The notes beneath the pieces were generated by a model, which saw nothing but the letters and a program-made list of their open reading frames with translations, searched no databases and was not told the origin of the DNA. A stretch of DNA of 64,000 nt, taken from assembly GCA_024404025.1 (NCBI GenBank), contig JAKSQP010000006.1:1-64000 (forward strand), given 5' to 3'. Positions 14,581 to 23,878 of this stretch are shown here, one piece after another (the stretch's first letter is position 1; the number at the start of each line of letters is the position of its first letter). This DNA is from Clostridia bacterium (lineage in GTDB: Bacteria; Bacillota; Clostridia; Oscillospirales; Acutalibacteraceae). Made by a program: the position numbers and the translations under genes.

Positions 14581-15672
14581 ATGAAAAATTACAAAGTCGG
14601 AATTATCGGTGCAACCGGAATGGTCGGTCAGAGATTCATAACTCTCTGTTCAGAGCATCCCTGGTTTCATATTGAAGTTCTTGCCGCAAGCCCTCGCTCG
14701 GCAGGTAAAAAATATACAGATGCCGTCGGCGCAAAATGGGCAATGCAGACTCCCATTCCCGAAAGCGTTGCCGATATGATCGTTATGGATGCAGCTGCGG
14801 ACATCGAAAAAATCGCCGAAAAAGTCGATTTCGTTTTCTGCGCAGTTGATATGAAGAAAGATGAAATAAAGGCTCTTGAAGAAGCTTACGCAAAGGCTGA
14901 ATGCCCCGTTATTTCAAACAACAGTGCCAACAGACACACTCCCGATGTTCCGATGATCGTTCCCGAGCTTAACAGCGAACACGCAAAAATCATTGATTCG
15001 CAGAAAAAGAGACTCGGTACAAAGAGAGGCTTCATTGCAGTTAAATCAAACTGCTCGCTTCAGAGCTATGTTCCCGCGCTCTTCCCTCTTGACGAAAAAT
15101 TCGGCGTTAAGGATGTTCTTGTTTGCACATATCAGGCAATTTCAGGCGCAGGCAAAACATTTAACACATGGCCCGAAATGGTTGATAACGTTATCCCCTT
15201 CATCGGCGGCGAAGAAGAAAAAAGCGAAATCGAGCCTCTTAAGATCTGGGGCAAAATCGAGGGCGACAAAATCGTTCCCGCATCAAAGCCGAATTTTACC
15301 GCTCAATGCCTTCGTGTTGCCGCTTCAGACGGCCACATGGCAGCAGTTTTTGTAAGATTCGATAAGAAGCCTTCAATTGAAGAAATCAAGGAAATCTGGA
15401 AGAATTTCAAAGGATATCCGCAGGAAGCAGAGCTTCCCAGCGCTCCGAAGCAGTTCCTCAACTATTTTGAAGAGGATAACCTTCCCCAGACGAAGCTCCA
15501 GCGTGGTCTTGAGGGCGGCATGGCGATTTCCGTCGGCAGACTCAGAGAAGACACTCAGTATGATTATAAGTTCGTCTGCCTTTCACACAACACCCTCAGA
15601 GGTGCTGCGGGCGGCGCAGTTCTCATGGCAGAGCAGCTCTGCAACATGGGATATATCGAAAGCAAATTTTAA
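14581..15672 (+). CDS. asd: Aspartate-semialdehyde dehydrogenase
   Basis: NADPH-dependent reduction of aspartyl phosphate to aspartate semialdehyde, the branch point to lysine/diaminopimelate and threonine/methionine. The cofactor motif GIIGATGMVGQRF starts the protein. The catalytic Cys158 lies in KSNCSLQSYVPAL and the later His in the SDGHMA region. At 363 aa it is of the longer archaeal/fungal-like Asd type common in Clostridia. AGAGG precedes the ATG. It is first gene of an operon with dapA (23 bp) and dapB. Confidence 0.96.
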   Translation: MKNYKVGIIGATGMVGQRFITLCSEHPWFHIEVLAASPRSAGKKYTDAVGAKWAMQTPIPESVADMIVMDAAADIEKIAEKVDFVFCAVDMKKDEIKALEEAYAKAECPVISNNSANRHTPDVPMIVPELNSEHAKIIDSQKKRLGTKRGFIAVKSNCSLQSYVPALFPLDEKFGVKDVLVCTYQAISGAGKTFNTWPEMVDNVIPFIGGEEEKSEIEPLKIWGKIEGDKIVPASKPNFTAQCLRVAASDGHMAAVFVRFDKKPSIEEIKEIWKNFKGYPQEAELPSAPKQFLNYFEEDNLPQTKLQRGLEGGMAISVGRLREDTQYDYKFVCLSHNTLRGAAGGAVLMAEQLCNMGYIESKF

Positions 15673-15695
15673 TTCATTACGAAAGGCGGTTTTTT

Positions 15696-16589
15696 ATGAA
15701 ACCCGTTATCTTTACAGGCGCAGGCGTTGCAATAATCACGCCGTTCAACGAAGATCAGTCTGTTAATTACGATAAGTTTGCAGAGCTTGTTGAATATCAG
15801 GTCAGCAAGGGCACAAACGCCATTGTAGTCTGCGGCACAACCGGCGAAGCAAAAACCCTTTCAACGGAAGAACATATCAAAGTTATCAAACTCTGTGTTG
15901 ATGTTGTTAACCACAGGGTGCCCGTTATTGCAGGCGCAGGAAGCAACGACACAAGATATGCCGTTGAGCTTTCAAATGAAGCTGAAAAAGCGGGCGTTGA
16001 TGCTCTTCTTTCGGTCACTCCGTATTACAATAAGACTTCCCAAAGAGGTTTGCTTGCTCACTATAACTTCATTGCGGACAGAGTAAGCACTCCGATCATT
16101 CTTTATAATGTTCCTTCAAGAACGGGCGTCAACATCAAGCCCGAAACCTATGCCGAGCTTTGCAGGCATCCTCTTATCGTTGCAACAAAGGAAGCTAACG
16201 GCAACATCTCCGAAATAGCAAAAACAGCCGCTCTTTGCGGCGATGACCTTGCAATTTATTCGGGCAACGACGATCAGATAACTCCGATCATGTCGCTCGG
16301 CGGCAAGGGCGTTATCTCCGTTCTTTCAAATGTTGTTCCCGGCACCGCTCACAAGATCGCTCAGAAATATCTTGACGGCGATTACAAGGAAAGCCGCAGA
16401 CTTCAGCTTGAATATCTTGACCTTTGCAACAATCTTTTCATTGATGTCAACCCCATTCCCGTTAAGGAAGCGATGAATATGATGGGTCTTAATGTCGGCC
16501 CCGTAAGGCTCCCGCTCGTCGGAATGGATGACGCATCAAAAGCGCAACTCCGTGACTGCCTTATAAGGCACGGACTGATCGAGGGCTGA
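15696..16589 (+). CDS. dapA: 4-hydroxy-tetrahydrodipicolinate synthase
   Basis: Condenses pyruvate with aspartate semialdehyde in diaminopimelate/lysine synthesis. TIM-barrel aldolase with the Schiff-base Lys165 in VATKEANGN. The catalytic Tyr137 is in ILYNVPSRTG, the substrate motif CGTTGEAKTL is at 46-55, and the tyrosine of TPYYNK is near 110. Length 297 aa is typical. AAAGGCGG precedes the ATG. Stop and the next start are 2 bp apart, so dapB is translationally linked. Confidence 0.97.
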   Translation: MKPVIFTGAGVAIITPFNEDQSVNYDKFAELVEYQVSKGTNAIVVCGTTGEAKTLSTEEHIKVIKLCVDVVNHRVPVIAGAGSNDTRYAVELSNEAEKAGVDALLSVTPYYNKTSQRGLLAHYNFIADRVSTPIILYNVPSRTGVNIKPETYAELCRHPLIVATKEANGNISEIAKTAALCGDDLAIYSGNDDQITPIMSLGGKGVISVLSNVVPGTAHKIAQKYLDGDYKESRRLQLEYLDLCNNLFIDVNPIPVKEAMNMMGLNVGPVRLPLVGMDDASKAQLRDCLIRHGLIEG

Positions 16590-16591
16590 AT

Positions 16592-17356
16592 ATGACAAGA
16601 ATTTTATTATCAGGCTGCAGCGGCAAAATGGGCAGGGCCATAACCTGTGCCGTTGCCGGAAGAGATGATTGCGAAATAGTCGGCGGTATTGATTTATTCA
16701 CCGATGTCGAGCTTGGCTATCCGGTTTTTTCATCTCCCTCCGCAGTAACCGAGGAAGTTACAAACAAAACGGATGTAATCGTTGATTTTTCAAATCCGTC
16801 CGCTTTTACCGGACTTACGGAATTTGCCGTTCGCAATTCCAAAGCCATTGTTGTCTGCACAACGGGGCTTAACGACACGCAGAAGAACACGCTTAAGGAC
16901 GCTTCGAAAAAGATTCCCGTTTTCTTCAGCGCAAATATGTCCCTCGGAGTAAACCTCATAAACGAGCTTGCAAAGAAAGCTGCAAGAGTGCTCGGCGATT
17001 CTTTTGATATTGAAATCGTTGAAATGCACCATAATCAGAAGGTTGATGCTCCGAGCGGAACGGCTCTGATGCTTGCGGACTCAATCAAAGCGGAGCTTGA
17101 CGGCGAAACAAAATATGAATTTGACCGCCATTCAAAGCGTGAAAAAAGAACAAAAAACGAAATCGGGATTCATGCGATCAGAGGCGGAACGATAACCGGC
17201 GAACACGAAATAATTTTTGCCGGTCATGATGAAATCATTAAAATTTCCCATTCTGCAAGAAGCAAAGAGCTGTTTGCAACCGGCGCAATCAATGCGGCGA
17301 TCTTTATGAAGGATAAACAAGCAGGCCTTTATGATATGTCGCAGATGTTCAATTAA
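16592..17356 (+). CDS. dapB: 4-hydroxy-tetrahydrodipicolinate reductase
   Basis: NAD(P)H-dependent reduction in the diaminopimelate pathway. N-terminal SGCSGKMGRA nucleotide loop (7-16). The active site is EMHHNQKVDAPSGTA with His146/His147 and Lys150. A C-terminal GRGG-like segment follows, IHAIRGGTITGEHEIIF. Length 254 aa is normal. It closes the asd-dapA-dapB operon and ends at a bidirectional terminator shared with iolE. Confidence 0.97.
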   Translation: MTRILLSGCSGKMGRAITCAVAGRDDCEIVGGIDLFTDVELGYPVFSSPSAVTEEVTNKTDVIVDFSNPSAFTGLTEFAVRNSKAIVVCTTGLNDTQKNTLKDASKKIPVFFSANMSLGVNLINELAKKAARVLGDSFDIEIVEMHHNQKVDAPSGTALMLADSIKAELDGETKYEFDRHSKREKRTKNEIGIHAIRGGTITGEHEIIFAGHDEIIKISHSARSKELFATGAINAAIFMKDKQAGLYDMSQMFN

Positions 17357-17408
17357 AAAAAGAGCTTTAAGTCTATCTGAAATCAGATAAGAACTTAAAG
17401 CTCTTTTA
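17357..17408. terminator. Bidirectional terminator between dapB and iolE
   Basis: Long stem pairing AAAAGAGCTTTAAGT (17358-17372) with ACTTAAAGCTCTTTT (17392-17406), with an inner TATCTGA/TCAGATA arm. T- and A-runs on the two sides let it work for both strands. Confidence 0.85.
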
Positions 17409-17444
17409 TCATTTATTTCCGGCTTTTCGGTATGACCTCAAAAA

Positions 17445-18338
17445 TCAAAGTCCTGTTTTTTCGGAGATATACTTACGGGCTTTGCAGGCATATTCATAGG
17501 GATTTGCCTTTGCGGGATCCTGCTCTGCTTCAACAACTACCCAGCCTTCGTAATCGGCATCGGAAAGAATATCAAACACGGGAGTGAAATCAAAGTCGCC
17601 GTCGCCGGGAACGGTAAATGCGCCTGCTCTTACGCAGTCAAGGAAGCTCCATCCCTTTTCCTTACCTTCGTTTATAACATCCTGACGGATGCTCTTGAGG
17701 TGAACATGCTTAACTCTGTTGACATACTTTTTAAGAACACCGATCGCATCCTCGCCCGAAAAAGCAAGATGACCGGTATCATAAAGAAGATAAACGAGAT
17801 CGGGATCGGTTATTTCCATAAGCTTGTCGATTTCAGCCTCGGTCTGAACGCCCGTGCCCATGTGATGATGAACGGTGAAATACATTCCTTTTTCTTTTGC
17901 AAGTCTGCCCATCTCATTGAAGCCCTTTGCAATAAGAGCCCACTGTTCATCGGTATAAACGGGCTTATCGCCGAAAATGCTCTTGCTTGTACCCTGGATC
18001 GAATTGCCCTGCTCCGAAGCGCCGATAACCTTTGCGCCGAGAGCGTGGAGAAAATCTCTGTGCTTTATGAAAGCTTCAATAGTTGCATCATAGCCCTCTG
18101 AAAGAAGAAGAGAAGAGAACCATGCGTTGCAGATGCGAAGACCTCTGACATCAAGCTTATGCTTGAGAGTTTCAACATCCTTGGGATATTTATTTCCGAT
18201 TTCGCTGCCCTTGAAGCCGCTGAGTGCCATTTCGCTGACGCACTGTTCAAAGGTGTTTTCTGCGCCGAGATCGGGGAGGTCGTCATTTGTCCATGCTATG
18301 GGAGCGATGGCAAGATTTACTTTTTCTTTGTTAAGCAT
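17445..18338 (-). CDS. iolE: Inosose dehydratase
   Basis: Predicted to dehydrate scyllo-inosose to the cyclohexanetrione intermediate of inositol catabolism. It has a xylose-isomerase-like TIM barrel with the IolE start [23 protein letters not shown]. Internal signatures include [30 protein letters not shown] and [10 protein letters not shown]. The end, [20 protein letters not shown], is highly typical. Length 297 aa. It follows iolD by 18 bp with a clean ribosome site. The remaining genes of the pathway (iolA, B, C, J) are not in the window. Confidence 0.94.
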   Translation of the reverse strand: MLNKEKVNLAIAPIAWTNDDLPDLGAENTFEQCVSEMALSGFKGSEIGNKYPKDVETLKHKLDVRGLRICNAWFSSLLLSEGYDATIEAFIKHRDFLHALGAKVIGASEQGNSIQGTSKSIFGDKPVYTDEQWALIAKGFNEMGRLAKEKGMYFTVHHHMGTGVQTEAEIDKLMEITDPDLVYLLYDTGHLAFSGEDAIGVLKKYVNRVKHVHLKSIRQDVINEGKEKGWSFLDCVRAGAFTVPGDGDFDFTPVFDILSDADYEGWVVVEAEQDPAKANPYEYACKARKYISEKTGL

Positions 18339-18356
18339 AATTATTTCTCCTTTATA

Positions 18357-20210
18357 TTAATAGAGTCTTGCTTTTTCGATATTGGCTTTCATTTCTTCGT
18401 ATGCAGCCTGAACGGTTTCGCTTGTTGAAACCTCGGCAACGCCGACTCTCCACCAGGCATCATATCCGTCGCTCATACTTCCGTGAACAACTTTTATGTC
18501 AAAGAGGCAGGGAACGGTCTGATTCTTTGAATCCTTAATAGCTTCACGAAGCTCGGTTGCGCTTGAAATTCTGTATGCCTTGCAGCCGTAGCCCTCTGCT
18601 ATTGACGCAAAATCAATGGGAACAATCGGTCCGTCAAGCATACCCGTTTCGGCGTTTCTTGCTCTGAACTGCGTGCCGAATGTGTCCGTACCCTGGTTAT
18701 TCTGAAGATTTTCAATGCAGCCCCAGCCGGAGTTATCGAAGAGCATAACATTTATCTTTGCGCCCTCCATGACAGCTGTGTAAAGCTCGCTGTGGAGCAT
18801 AAGGAAGCTTCCGTCGCCGACCATTGTATAAACTTCTCTCTCCGGCTCCGCAAGCTTAACGCCGAGCGCACCGCAGATTTCATATCCCATGCAGGAGAAG
18901 CCGTATTCCATGTGATAGGTCTTGGGAACGGATGATCTCCAGAGCCTCTGCATACAGCCGGGAAGGCTGCCGGAAGAACCGATTGCGATTGCATCCTTAT
19001 CAATGAGCTTGTTGATTTCTCCGAGAGCTCTTGTCTGAGCGAGGCCATCCTTGAGAGCGATGGTATAAAGTCTGTCAACTTCATCAATATATTCAGCCTT
19101 TGCCTGGGCAACCTCGTCGCCCCAGTTAGACATATATTCTTTCATTGAAAGAGCGCCCATAATATCGAGCATTGCCGATTTGGCATCAGCAATGACCGAT
19201 GTTGCATCCATCTTAAACGCATCAAACGGGCAGACATTGATCGAAAGAATCTTAACATCGGGATTTTGGAATCCCCATTTTGATGCGGTTGTGAAATCGG
19301 TAAGCCTTGTGCCGACGGCAATAACAAGGTCTGCCTGCTTTGCAAGCGCATTTGCGGCAGGTCCGCCGGTTACGCCGATTCCGCCCATATTGAGAGGAAG
19401 ATCCCAGCGGATATTGCCCTTGCCGGCCTGGGTTTCGGCTATGGGAATATTGAATTTTTCGGCAAAGAACTGTGCGGTTTCCCACGCCTCGGAATATGTT
19501 ACACCTCCGCCGACAATAAGAAGCGGCTTTTCGCTGCGCATAATCATATCAACTGCGGCATCTATTTCACGGGCGGACGGTGAGCGTCTGTCCATATACC
19601 AAACTCTCTTTTTGAGGAAATAATCGGGATAGTCAAACGCTTCGCCCTCAACATCCTGAGGCATTGCGAGGCAGACTGCGCCGGTATCGGCAGGATCTGT
19701 AAGAACTCTCATTGCGTTGATGCAGGCGGTCATAAGCTGCTCAGGGCGAACTATTCTGTCCCAGTATTTGCAGACAGCTTTGAAAGAATCGTTCGCAGTT
19801 ATGCTGCAGCTTGTCGGCTGCTCGATCTGCTGAAGAACGGGATCGGGCTGACGGCAGGCAAATGTGTCACCCGGAAGGCAGAGAAGCGGAATGCGGTTTG
19901 CGGTTGCCGTTCCGCAGGCAGTAACCATATTGAGCGCACCGGGGCCGATCGAAGAAGTGCAGGCAATTATCTGCCTTCTGTTTTTCTGCTTTGCAAAAGC
20001 GATTGCGGCGTGAGCCATGCCCTGCTCATTATGACCTTGATAGAATTTAAGGCTGTGTCCGCCCTGCTCAAGAGCCTGGCCGAGGCCGACAACGCATCCA
20101 TGGCCGAAGATGCCGAAAATGCCGTCTACGAATTTGGTTTCAACTCCGTCAAAGCTGACATACTGATTGTCGAGAAATTTAACGAGAGCCTGCGACATTG
20201 TGAGTTTCAT
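18357..20210 (-). CDS. iolD: 3D-(3,5/4)-trihydroxycyclohexane-1,2-dione hydrolase
   Basis: Thiamine-diphosphate enzyme that opens the ring of the inositol-derived trione. TPP-enzyme layout: N-terminal pyrimidine-binding domain with the Glu in [15 protein letters not shown], a central NAD-fold domain ([11 protein letters not shown]), and a C-terminal PP-binding domain with [15 protein letters not shown]...NSGWGCIEN (the GDG-N metal motif). About 617 aa, as in IolD. The second ATG (20210) is chosen because AAAGGAG is then 8 nt upstream; an ATG six bases earlier is too close. It is first in iolD-iolE under its own promoter. Confidence 0.95.
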   Translation of the reverse strand: MKLTMSQALVKFLDNQYVSFDGVETKFVDGIFGIFGHGCVVGLGQALEQGGHSLKFYQGHNEQGMAHAAIAFAKQKNRRQIIACTSSIGPGALNMVTACGTATANRIPLLCLPGDTFACRQPDPVLQQIEQPTSCSITANDSFKAVCKYWDRIVRPEQLMTACINAMRVLTDPADTGAVCLAMPQDVEGEAFDYPDYFLKKRVWYMDRRSPSAREIDAAVDMIMRSEKPLLIVGGGVTYSEAWETAQFFAEKFNIPIAETQAGKGNIRWDLPLNMGGIGVTGGPAANALAKQADLVIAVGTRLTDFTTASKWGFQNPDVKILSINVCPFDAFKMDATSVIADAKSAMLDIMGALSMKEYMSNWGDEVAQAKAEYIDEVDRLYTIALKDGLAQTRALGEINKLIDKDAIAIGSSGSLPGCMQRLWRSSVPKTYHMEYGFSCMGYEICGALGVKLAEPEREVYTMVGDGSFLMLHSELYTAVMEGAKINVMLFDNSGWGCIENLQNNQGTDTFGTQFRARNAETGMLDGPIVPIDFASIAEGYGCKAYRISSATELREAIKDSKNQTVPCLFDIKVVHGSMSDGYDAWWRVGVAEVSTSETVQAAYEEMKANIEKARLY

Positions 20211-20285
20211 TATCATTTCTCCTTTCGGAATGGCAAAATTGCTTAAAAATCAGCATAACTTGGGATATTAATTCCATTCCTCATT

Positions 20286-20314
20286 ATTATATACCATATA
20301 TAGAACCATTTCAA
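20286..20314 (-). promoter_or_regulatory. Promoter of iolD-iolE
   Basis: Minus strand TTGAAA (20309-20314), 17-bp spacer, TATAAT (20286-20291). The leader is about 70 nt. Confidence 0.7.
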
Positions 20315-20368
20315 TAGTTTTATTTTAAATGAAAGCTCCAATAAATCAAAAAATTTTATAAAAAACAC

Positions 20369-20397
20369 TTGACATTCTCTCACAAATAATATATTAT
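20369..20397 (+). promoter_or_regulatory. Promoter of tRNA-Lys
   Basis: Consensus TTGACA (20369-20374), 17-bp spacer, TATTAT (20392-20397), about 28 bp before the tRNA. A small GCACC/GGTGC hairpin lies between promoter and tRNA. Confidence 0.8.
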
Positions 20398-20425
20398 ATT
20401 GAAGCACCAAAAAAGGTGCCGAAAT

Positions 20426-20501
20426 GATTCATTAGCTCAGTAGGTAGAGCACTTGACTTTTAATCAAGGTGTCCGGGGTTCGAATCCCCGATGGATCACC
20501 A
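20426..20501 (+). tRNA. tRNA-Lys (anticodon TTT)
   Basis: A full cloverleaf of 76 nt with encoded CCA. The acceptor GATTCAT pairs with ATGGATC (one G-T). The D arm is AGCTC...GAGC. The anticodon stem CTTGA/TCAAG encloses CTTTTAA, giving anticodon TTT. The T arm is CGGGG TTCGAAT CCCCG. Promoter upstream and terminator directly downstream make it a single-gene unit. Confidence 0.98.
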
Positions 20502-20502
20502 A

Positions 20503-20537
20503 AAGCCTCTTTTGTCTTTGACAAAAGAGGCTTTTTT
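20503..20537 (+). terminator. Terminator of tRNA-Lys
   Basis: Perfect 14-bp stem AAGCCTCTTTTGTC (20503-20516) with GACAAAAGAGGCTT (20520-20533), then T-run. Confidence 0.93.
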
Positions 20538-20599
20538 CAACTGATATGCTTCTGTAATTATGCAGCTTATATTTTTATATTATTTTCGAGAGGAATATT

Positions 20600-21790
20600 A
20601 TGTCAGAGAATTTCAGATTTGTTCATCTTGAGCATAAAAATAAAAGAATTTTGAGCGACACATCCGATTTCGGAATAAAGGCCGCAGAAAAAGTCCGCAA
20701 TTTTCACAAAAGCTTTCCGGAATATTCAGTCACTCCTCTTGTTAAGCTCGATTCTCTTGCGGAAAAGCTCGGCGTTTCGAAGATTTTCGTTAAAGACGAA
20801 AGCTATCGCTTCGGTCTGAATGCGTTCAAGGTGCTTGGCGGCAGCTATGCCATCGGCTCTCTGATAGCCGAAAAGCTCGGCACGGATATCAGCGCTCTCC
20901 CCTATGAAAAAATGATAAGCAAAGAAACGAAGGCAAGGCTCGGCGAAATCACATTCGTTACCGCAACCGACGGAAACCACGGCAGAGGCGTTGCCTGGAC
21001 GGCAAACCGTCTCGGGCAAAAAAGCGTTGTTTTCATGCCCGCCGGAACGGCTCCCGAAAGGCTTGAAAATATCAAAAAATTAGGTTCCGATGCAAGCATA
21101 ACCGACCTCACATACGATGACGATGTTCGCCTTGCAAACGAATGTTCCGAAAAATACGGCTGGCTGACCGTTCAGGACACATCCTGGGACGGCTATGAAA
21201 CCGTTCCGTTTCACATCATGCAGGGTTATACCACAATGGCCCTTGAAGCCTTTGAGCAGCTCGGAGATGTTAAGCCGACCCATATATTTCTCCAGGCGGG
21301 AGTAGGCTCAATGGCGGGCGCAGTATGCGCTTTCTTTGCAGATATTTATAAAGATGAAGAAAGGCCGATAATAACCGTTCTGGAGCCAAACGCCGCAGAC
21401 TGCCTTTTTGCCACCGCACAGGCAAATGACGGAAAACTTCATTTCGCAGAAGGCAAAATGGATTCCATGATGGCAGGACTTTGCTGCGGAGAGCCTTGCA
21501 GGCTCGCCTGGGACATTCTCAAAGACCACGCCGACAATTTCGTTGCCGCTCCGGAACACATCGCCCCTACAGGAATGAGAGCGCTCGGCAAGTCCTGCGG
21601 CACGGATAAAAAGGTTATTTCCGGCGAAAGCGGAGCTTCAACAACGGGTCTTGTTGTTGAAGCACTTCAGAATGAAAGCCTAAAATGGCTTCGGGATGCC
21701 TTAAAGCTGAATAAGGATTCCGTTATTCTCTGCTTCTCAACCGAAGGTGATACCGACAAAGAAAACTATCGCAGAATAATGGAGGAATAA
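20600..21790 (+). CDS. dpaL: Diaminopropionate ammonia-lyase
   Basis: PLP enzyme (YgeX/DpaL family) splitting 2,3-diaminopropionate to pyruvate and two ammonia. The PLP lysine is Lys77 in LNAFKVLGGSYA. ATDGNHGRGVAW follows as the substrate/cofactor Asn loop. The DTSWDGYETVPFHIMQGYTTM block and QAGVGSMAGAV (phosphate-binding glycines) are characteristic. Length 396 aa fits the family. GAGAGG precedes the ATG. It lies 2 bp before the nitroreductase gene, forming a two-gene operon. It suggests scavenging of this amino acid as a nitrogen and carbon source. Confidence 0.92.
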   Translation: MSENFRFVHLEHKNKRILSDTSDFGIKAAEKVRNFHKSFPEYSVTPLVKLDSLAEKLGVSKIFVKDESYRFGLNAFKVLGGSYAIGSLIAEKLGTDISALPYEKMISKETKARLGEITFVTATDGNHGRGVAWTANRLGQKSVVFMPAGTAPERLENIKKLGSDASITDLTYDDDVRLANECSEKYGWLTVQDTSWDGYETVPFHIMQGYTTMALEAFEQLGDVKPTHIFLQAGVGSMAGAVCAFFADIYKDEERPIITVLEPNAADCLFATAQANDGKLHFAEGKMDSMMAGLCCGEPCRLAWDILKDHADNFVAAPEHIAPTGMRALGKSCGTDKKVISGESGASTTGLVVEALQNESLKWLRDALKLNKDSVILCFSTEGDTDKENYRRIMEE

Positions 21791-21792
21791 AA

Positions 21793-22311
21793 ATGAACGC
21801 TATTGAAAATCTTATGACAAGGCGCAGCATCAGAAAATATAAAAGCGATATGATCCCGAAAGAAATAATTGATAAAATCTGCGAAGCCGGAACTTTCGCT
21901 CCTACGGGAATGAACAGGCAGTCGCCGATCATCATTGCAGTTACGAATAAAGAAACGAGAGATAATCTTTCAAAGCTCAATGCGAGCATTATGGGAACCG
22001 AAAGTGACCCGTTTTACGGCGCACCGGTCGTTCTGATCGTTCTTGCAGACAAATCAATGCCGACCTACATTTATGACGGCAGCCTCGTTATGGCGAATCT
22101 TATGCTTTCCGCTCACGAATACGGAATCGCAAGCTGCTGGATCCACAGAGCAAAAGAAGAATTTGAAACCGATGATGGAAAAGAAATTCTCCGCTCACTC
22201 GGAATAAGCGGCGAATATGAAGGAATAGGCCATTGCATTTTAGGCTATGCGGATTGTGAACATTCCGAAGCAAGGCCGAGAAAAGAAAACTATGTTTATC
22301 ATATAGATTAA
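21793..22311 (+). CDS. Nitroreductase family flavoprotein
   Basis: FMN-dependent NAD(P)H oxidoreductase of the nitroreductase fold, 172 aa. The start MNAIENLMTRRSIRKYKSD is the classic FMN-phosphate Arg motif. APTGMNRQSPIIIAV lies at about 35-50, and the C-terminal ASCWIHRAKEEF and GIGHCILGYAD complete the flavin site. ATG follows an AATGGAGG site overlapping the dpaL stop. Physiological substrate not predictable. Convergent with the downstream phosphatase. Confidence 0.88.
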   Translation: MNAIENLMTRRSIRKYKSDMIPKEIIDKICEAGTFAPTGMNRQSPIIIAVTNKETRDNLSKLNASIMGTESDPFYGAPVVLIVLADKSMPTYIYDGSLVMANLMLSAHEYGIASCWIHRAKEEFETDDGKEILRSLGISGEYEGIGHCILGYADCEHSEARPRKENYVYHID

Positions 22312-22346
22312 AATTACCCGTCGGATTTTCTCCGACGGGTAATTTA
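22312..22346. terminator. Bidirectional terminator, nitroreductase/phosphatase
   Basis: Perfect 14-bp stem AATTACCCGTCGGA (22312-22325) with TCCGACGGGTAATT (22331-22344) between two convergent genes. Confidence 0.85.
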
Positions 22347-22350
22347 ATAT

Positions 22351-23775
22351 TTAATGAGCAAAAATGAATTCGCCGAGGTTTGCGTTGATTCCGTTATCTT
22401 TAACTCTGTTATAGGTGCTGAAATTGTTGAAGAACGCAAAAACGGTTCCGAGGAATCTGACTATCGGCTGATAAAACGGAGCAAGCTTTGAGGGATGGCC
22501 GCCGTCTCTGCTCGTTTTTGCGATGGTATAGGAATTGAACATTTCGCCGCTTTCGAGAGTATATGACTTAACGGTGATTGAATCCTCGCTGAAATCAATA
22601 ATATTATAAATCTTTTCGGATGTGAGCTTATCAATTGCGATATTTGAGCCAAGAGGAGGAATTTCGCCATCCTTAAGCTCTCTCGGTCTGTTGATGGAGC
22701 CAGAAACCATATAAACGGTTCCCGCAGGGTCCGTTACGGTTGCGTTCGGAGCAATCGAGCCGACTTTTTCGCCGCCGTAAACGGGAGCGGAAACGGTATA
22801 ATAATGGCTGTGGCCGAGAAGAACGAGGTCTATCTTGAATTCATCACAGATAGGTCCCCAGATAAGACGCAGGAACTTGTTTTCGCTTTCTCTGCTTTCG
22901 ATTCTGCCGCCCTGAAGATCGTGATGGAACATCATTATTCTCCACTTGACATCGGGGTTGGCTTTGACCGATTCCTTAACGAAATTATGGTGGTCAATTC
23001 CGCTGCCGTTATTGCTGTTCATAACCATAAAAAGAACATCGCCCTTGACAAACCAATAATCCATTGCGTTATATTCGCCGACAAGGTTGTTTGTCTTTTC
23101 GTTCGGATAATTCTTGAATGTTTTATAATCAACCGCCTTGCGGTCATGGTTGCCGAATGCAGTCGCCGTGCTGATGGTGCGAAGAGACGGCGAAGCCGAA
23201 TATGCCTTATATTCGCATTCAAGGCCGAGGCTCGCCTGATCGCCTGCAGAAAGAAGAAGGCTTATATCACGGTTCTTCTCCATTGCATTCTCAATAACAT
23301 TGTTGAAATTGAGCGAACAGTTTTTGAGAGAAGCTTCGTCATTCTCATCAACGCTGACATGAACATCCGTAACATAGATTGCCGAAAAGCTCTTATCATC
23401 TTCCGTTTTGAATTTGTAAACATCGGAGGCATAGCCCTCACTTTTGCATACATAGGAATATTCTTTGCCCGCTTCAAGGCCCGTTGCCGTAACCTTGTTT
23501 GCATAGTCGCCGCTGTAAGTCTTTACGCAATAGCCGCTGAAAATCTTTGTTTCGCCGCCCGAAACGGTAATTTCAACCGTCGGAGTTGATTCCTTTGCCG
23601 AATACCACGAAAAATTACGCTCGGTTTCGTCAGAGCCGGCAAACATTATAACGCCGTGCTGCGATTCTTCGCCCGCCCAATATCTGTCCCATTCTTCGGC
23701 TGATGCTGCCGAAGCAGATGAAACCGCCGAAACGCAGAGCAGCAAAGCAAGCATAAGTGAAAGAATTTTTTTCAT
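22351..23775 (-). CDS. Secreted purple-acid-phosphatase-like metallophosphoesterase
   Basis: A 474-aa exported phosphatase. The signal peptide (about 1-24) is MKKILSLMLALLLCVSAVSS. An N-terminal fibronectin-III-like domain (to about 125) precedes the calcineurin-like core, the arrangement seen in purple acid phosphatases. Metal ligands in order: TDVH, AGDQ, GNHD, FHHD and GHSH. The C-terminal tail contains a hydrophobic, Phe-rich segment IVRFLGTVFAFFNNF. The ATG at 23775 has AAAGGAG 8 nt upstream; a GTG two codons earlier is too close. Single gene with its own promoter. Substrate unknown, probably extracellular phosphate esters. Confidence 0.87.
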   Translation of the reverse strand: MKKILSLMLALLLCVSAVSSASAASAEEWDRYWAGEESQHGVIMFAGSDETERNFSWYSAKESTPTVEITVSGGETKIFSGYCVKTYSGDYANKVTATGLEAGKEYSYVCKSEGYASDVYKFKTEDDKSFSAIYVTDVHVSVDENDEASLKNCSLNFNNVIENAMEKNRDISLLLSAGDQASLGLECEYKAYSASPSLRTISTATAFGNHDRKAVDYKTFKNYPNEKTNNLVGEYNAMDYWFVKGDVLFMVMNSNNGSGIDHHNFVKESVKANPDVKWRIMMFHHDLQGGRIESRESENKFLRLIWGPICDEFKIDLVLLGHSHYYTVSAPVYGGEKVGSIAPNATVTDPAGTVYMVSGSINRPRELKDGEIPPLGSNIAIDKLTSEKIYNIIDFSEDSITVKSYTLESGEMFNSYTIAKTSRDGGHPSKLAPFYQPIVRFLGTVFAFFNNFSTYNRVKDNGINANLGEFIFAH

Positions 23776-23802
23776 AACCACATCTCCTTTTCTATGTGAT
23801 AT

Positions 23803-23831
23803 ATCTTATAATATTAATAAAGATTAGTCAA
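23803..23831 (-). promoter_or_regulatory. Promoter of the secreted phosphatase
   Basis: Minus strand TTGACT (23826-23831), 17-bp spacer, TAAGAT (23803-23808). Confidence 0.6.
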
Positions 23832-23832
23832 G

Positions 23833-23874
23833 AAAAAAAGGGCGGAACTTCAAAGATTTAAAAAGTACCGCCCG
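23833..23874 (-). terminator. Terminator after thiN
   Basis: On the minus strand, GGGCGGTACTT pairs with AAGTTCCGCCC with one mismatch, followed by seven T. Confidence 0.82.
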
Positions 23875-23878
23875 AAAT

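Noticed and set aside
22804..23589. Long antisense frame of 261 codons
   Set aside because: It lies opposite the secreted phosphatase, which has signal peptide, metal motifs and ribosome site; the antisense frame has none.
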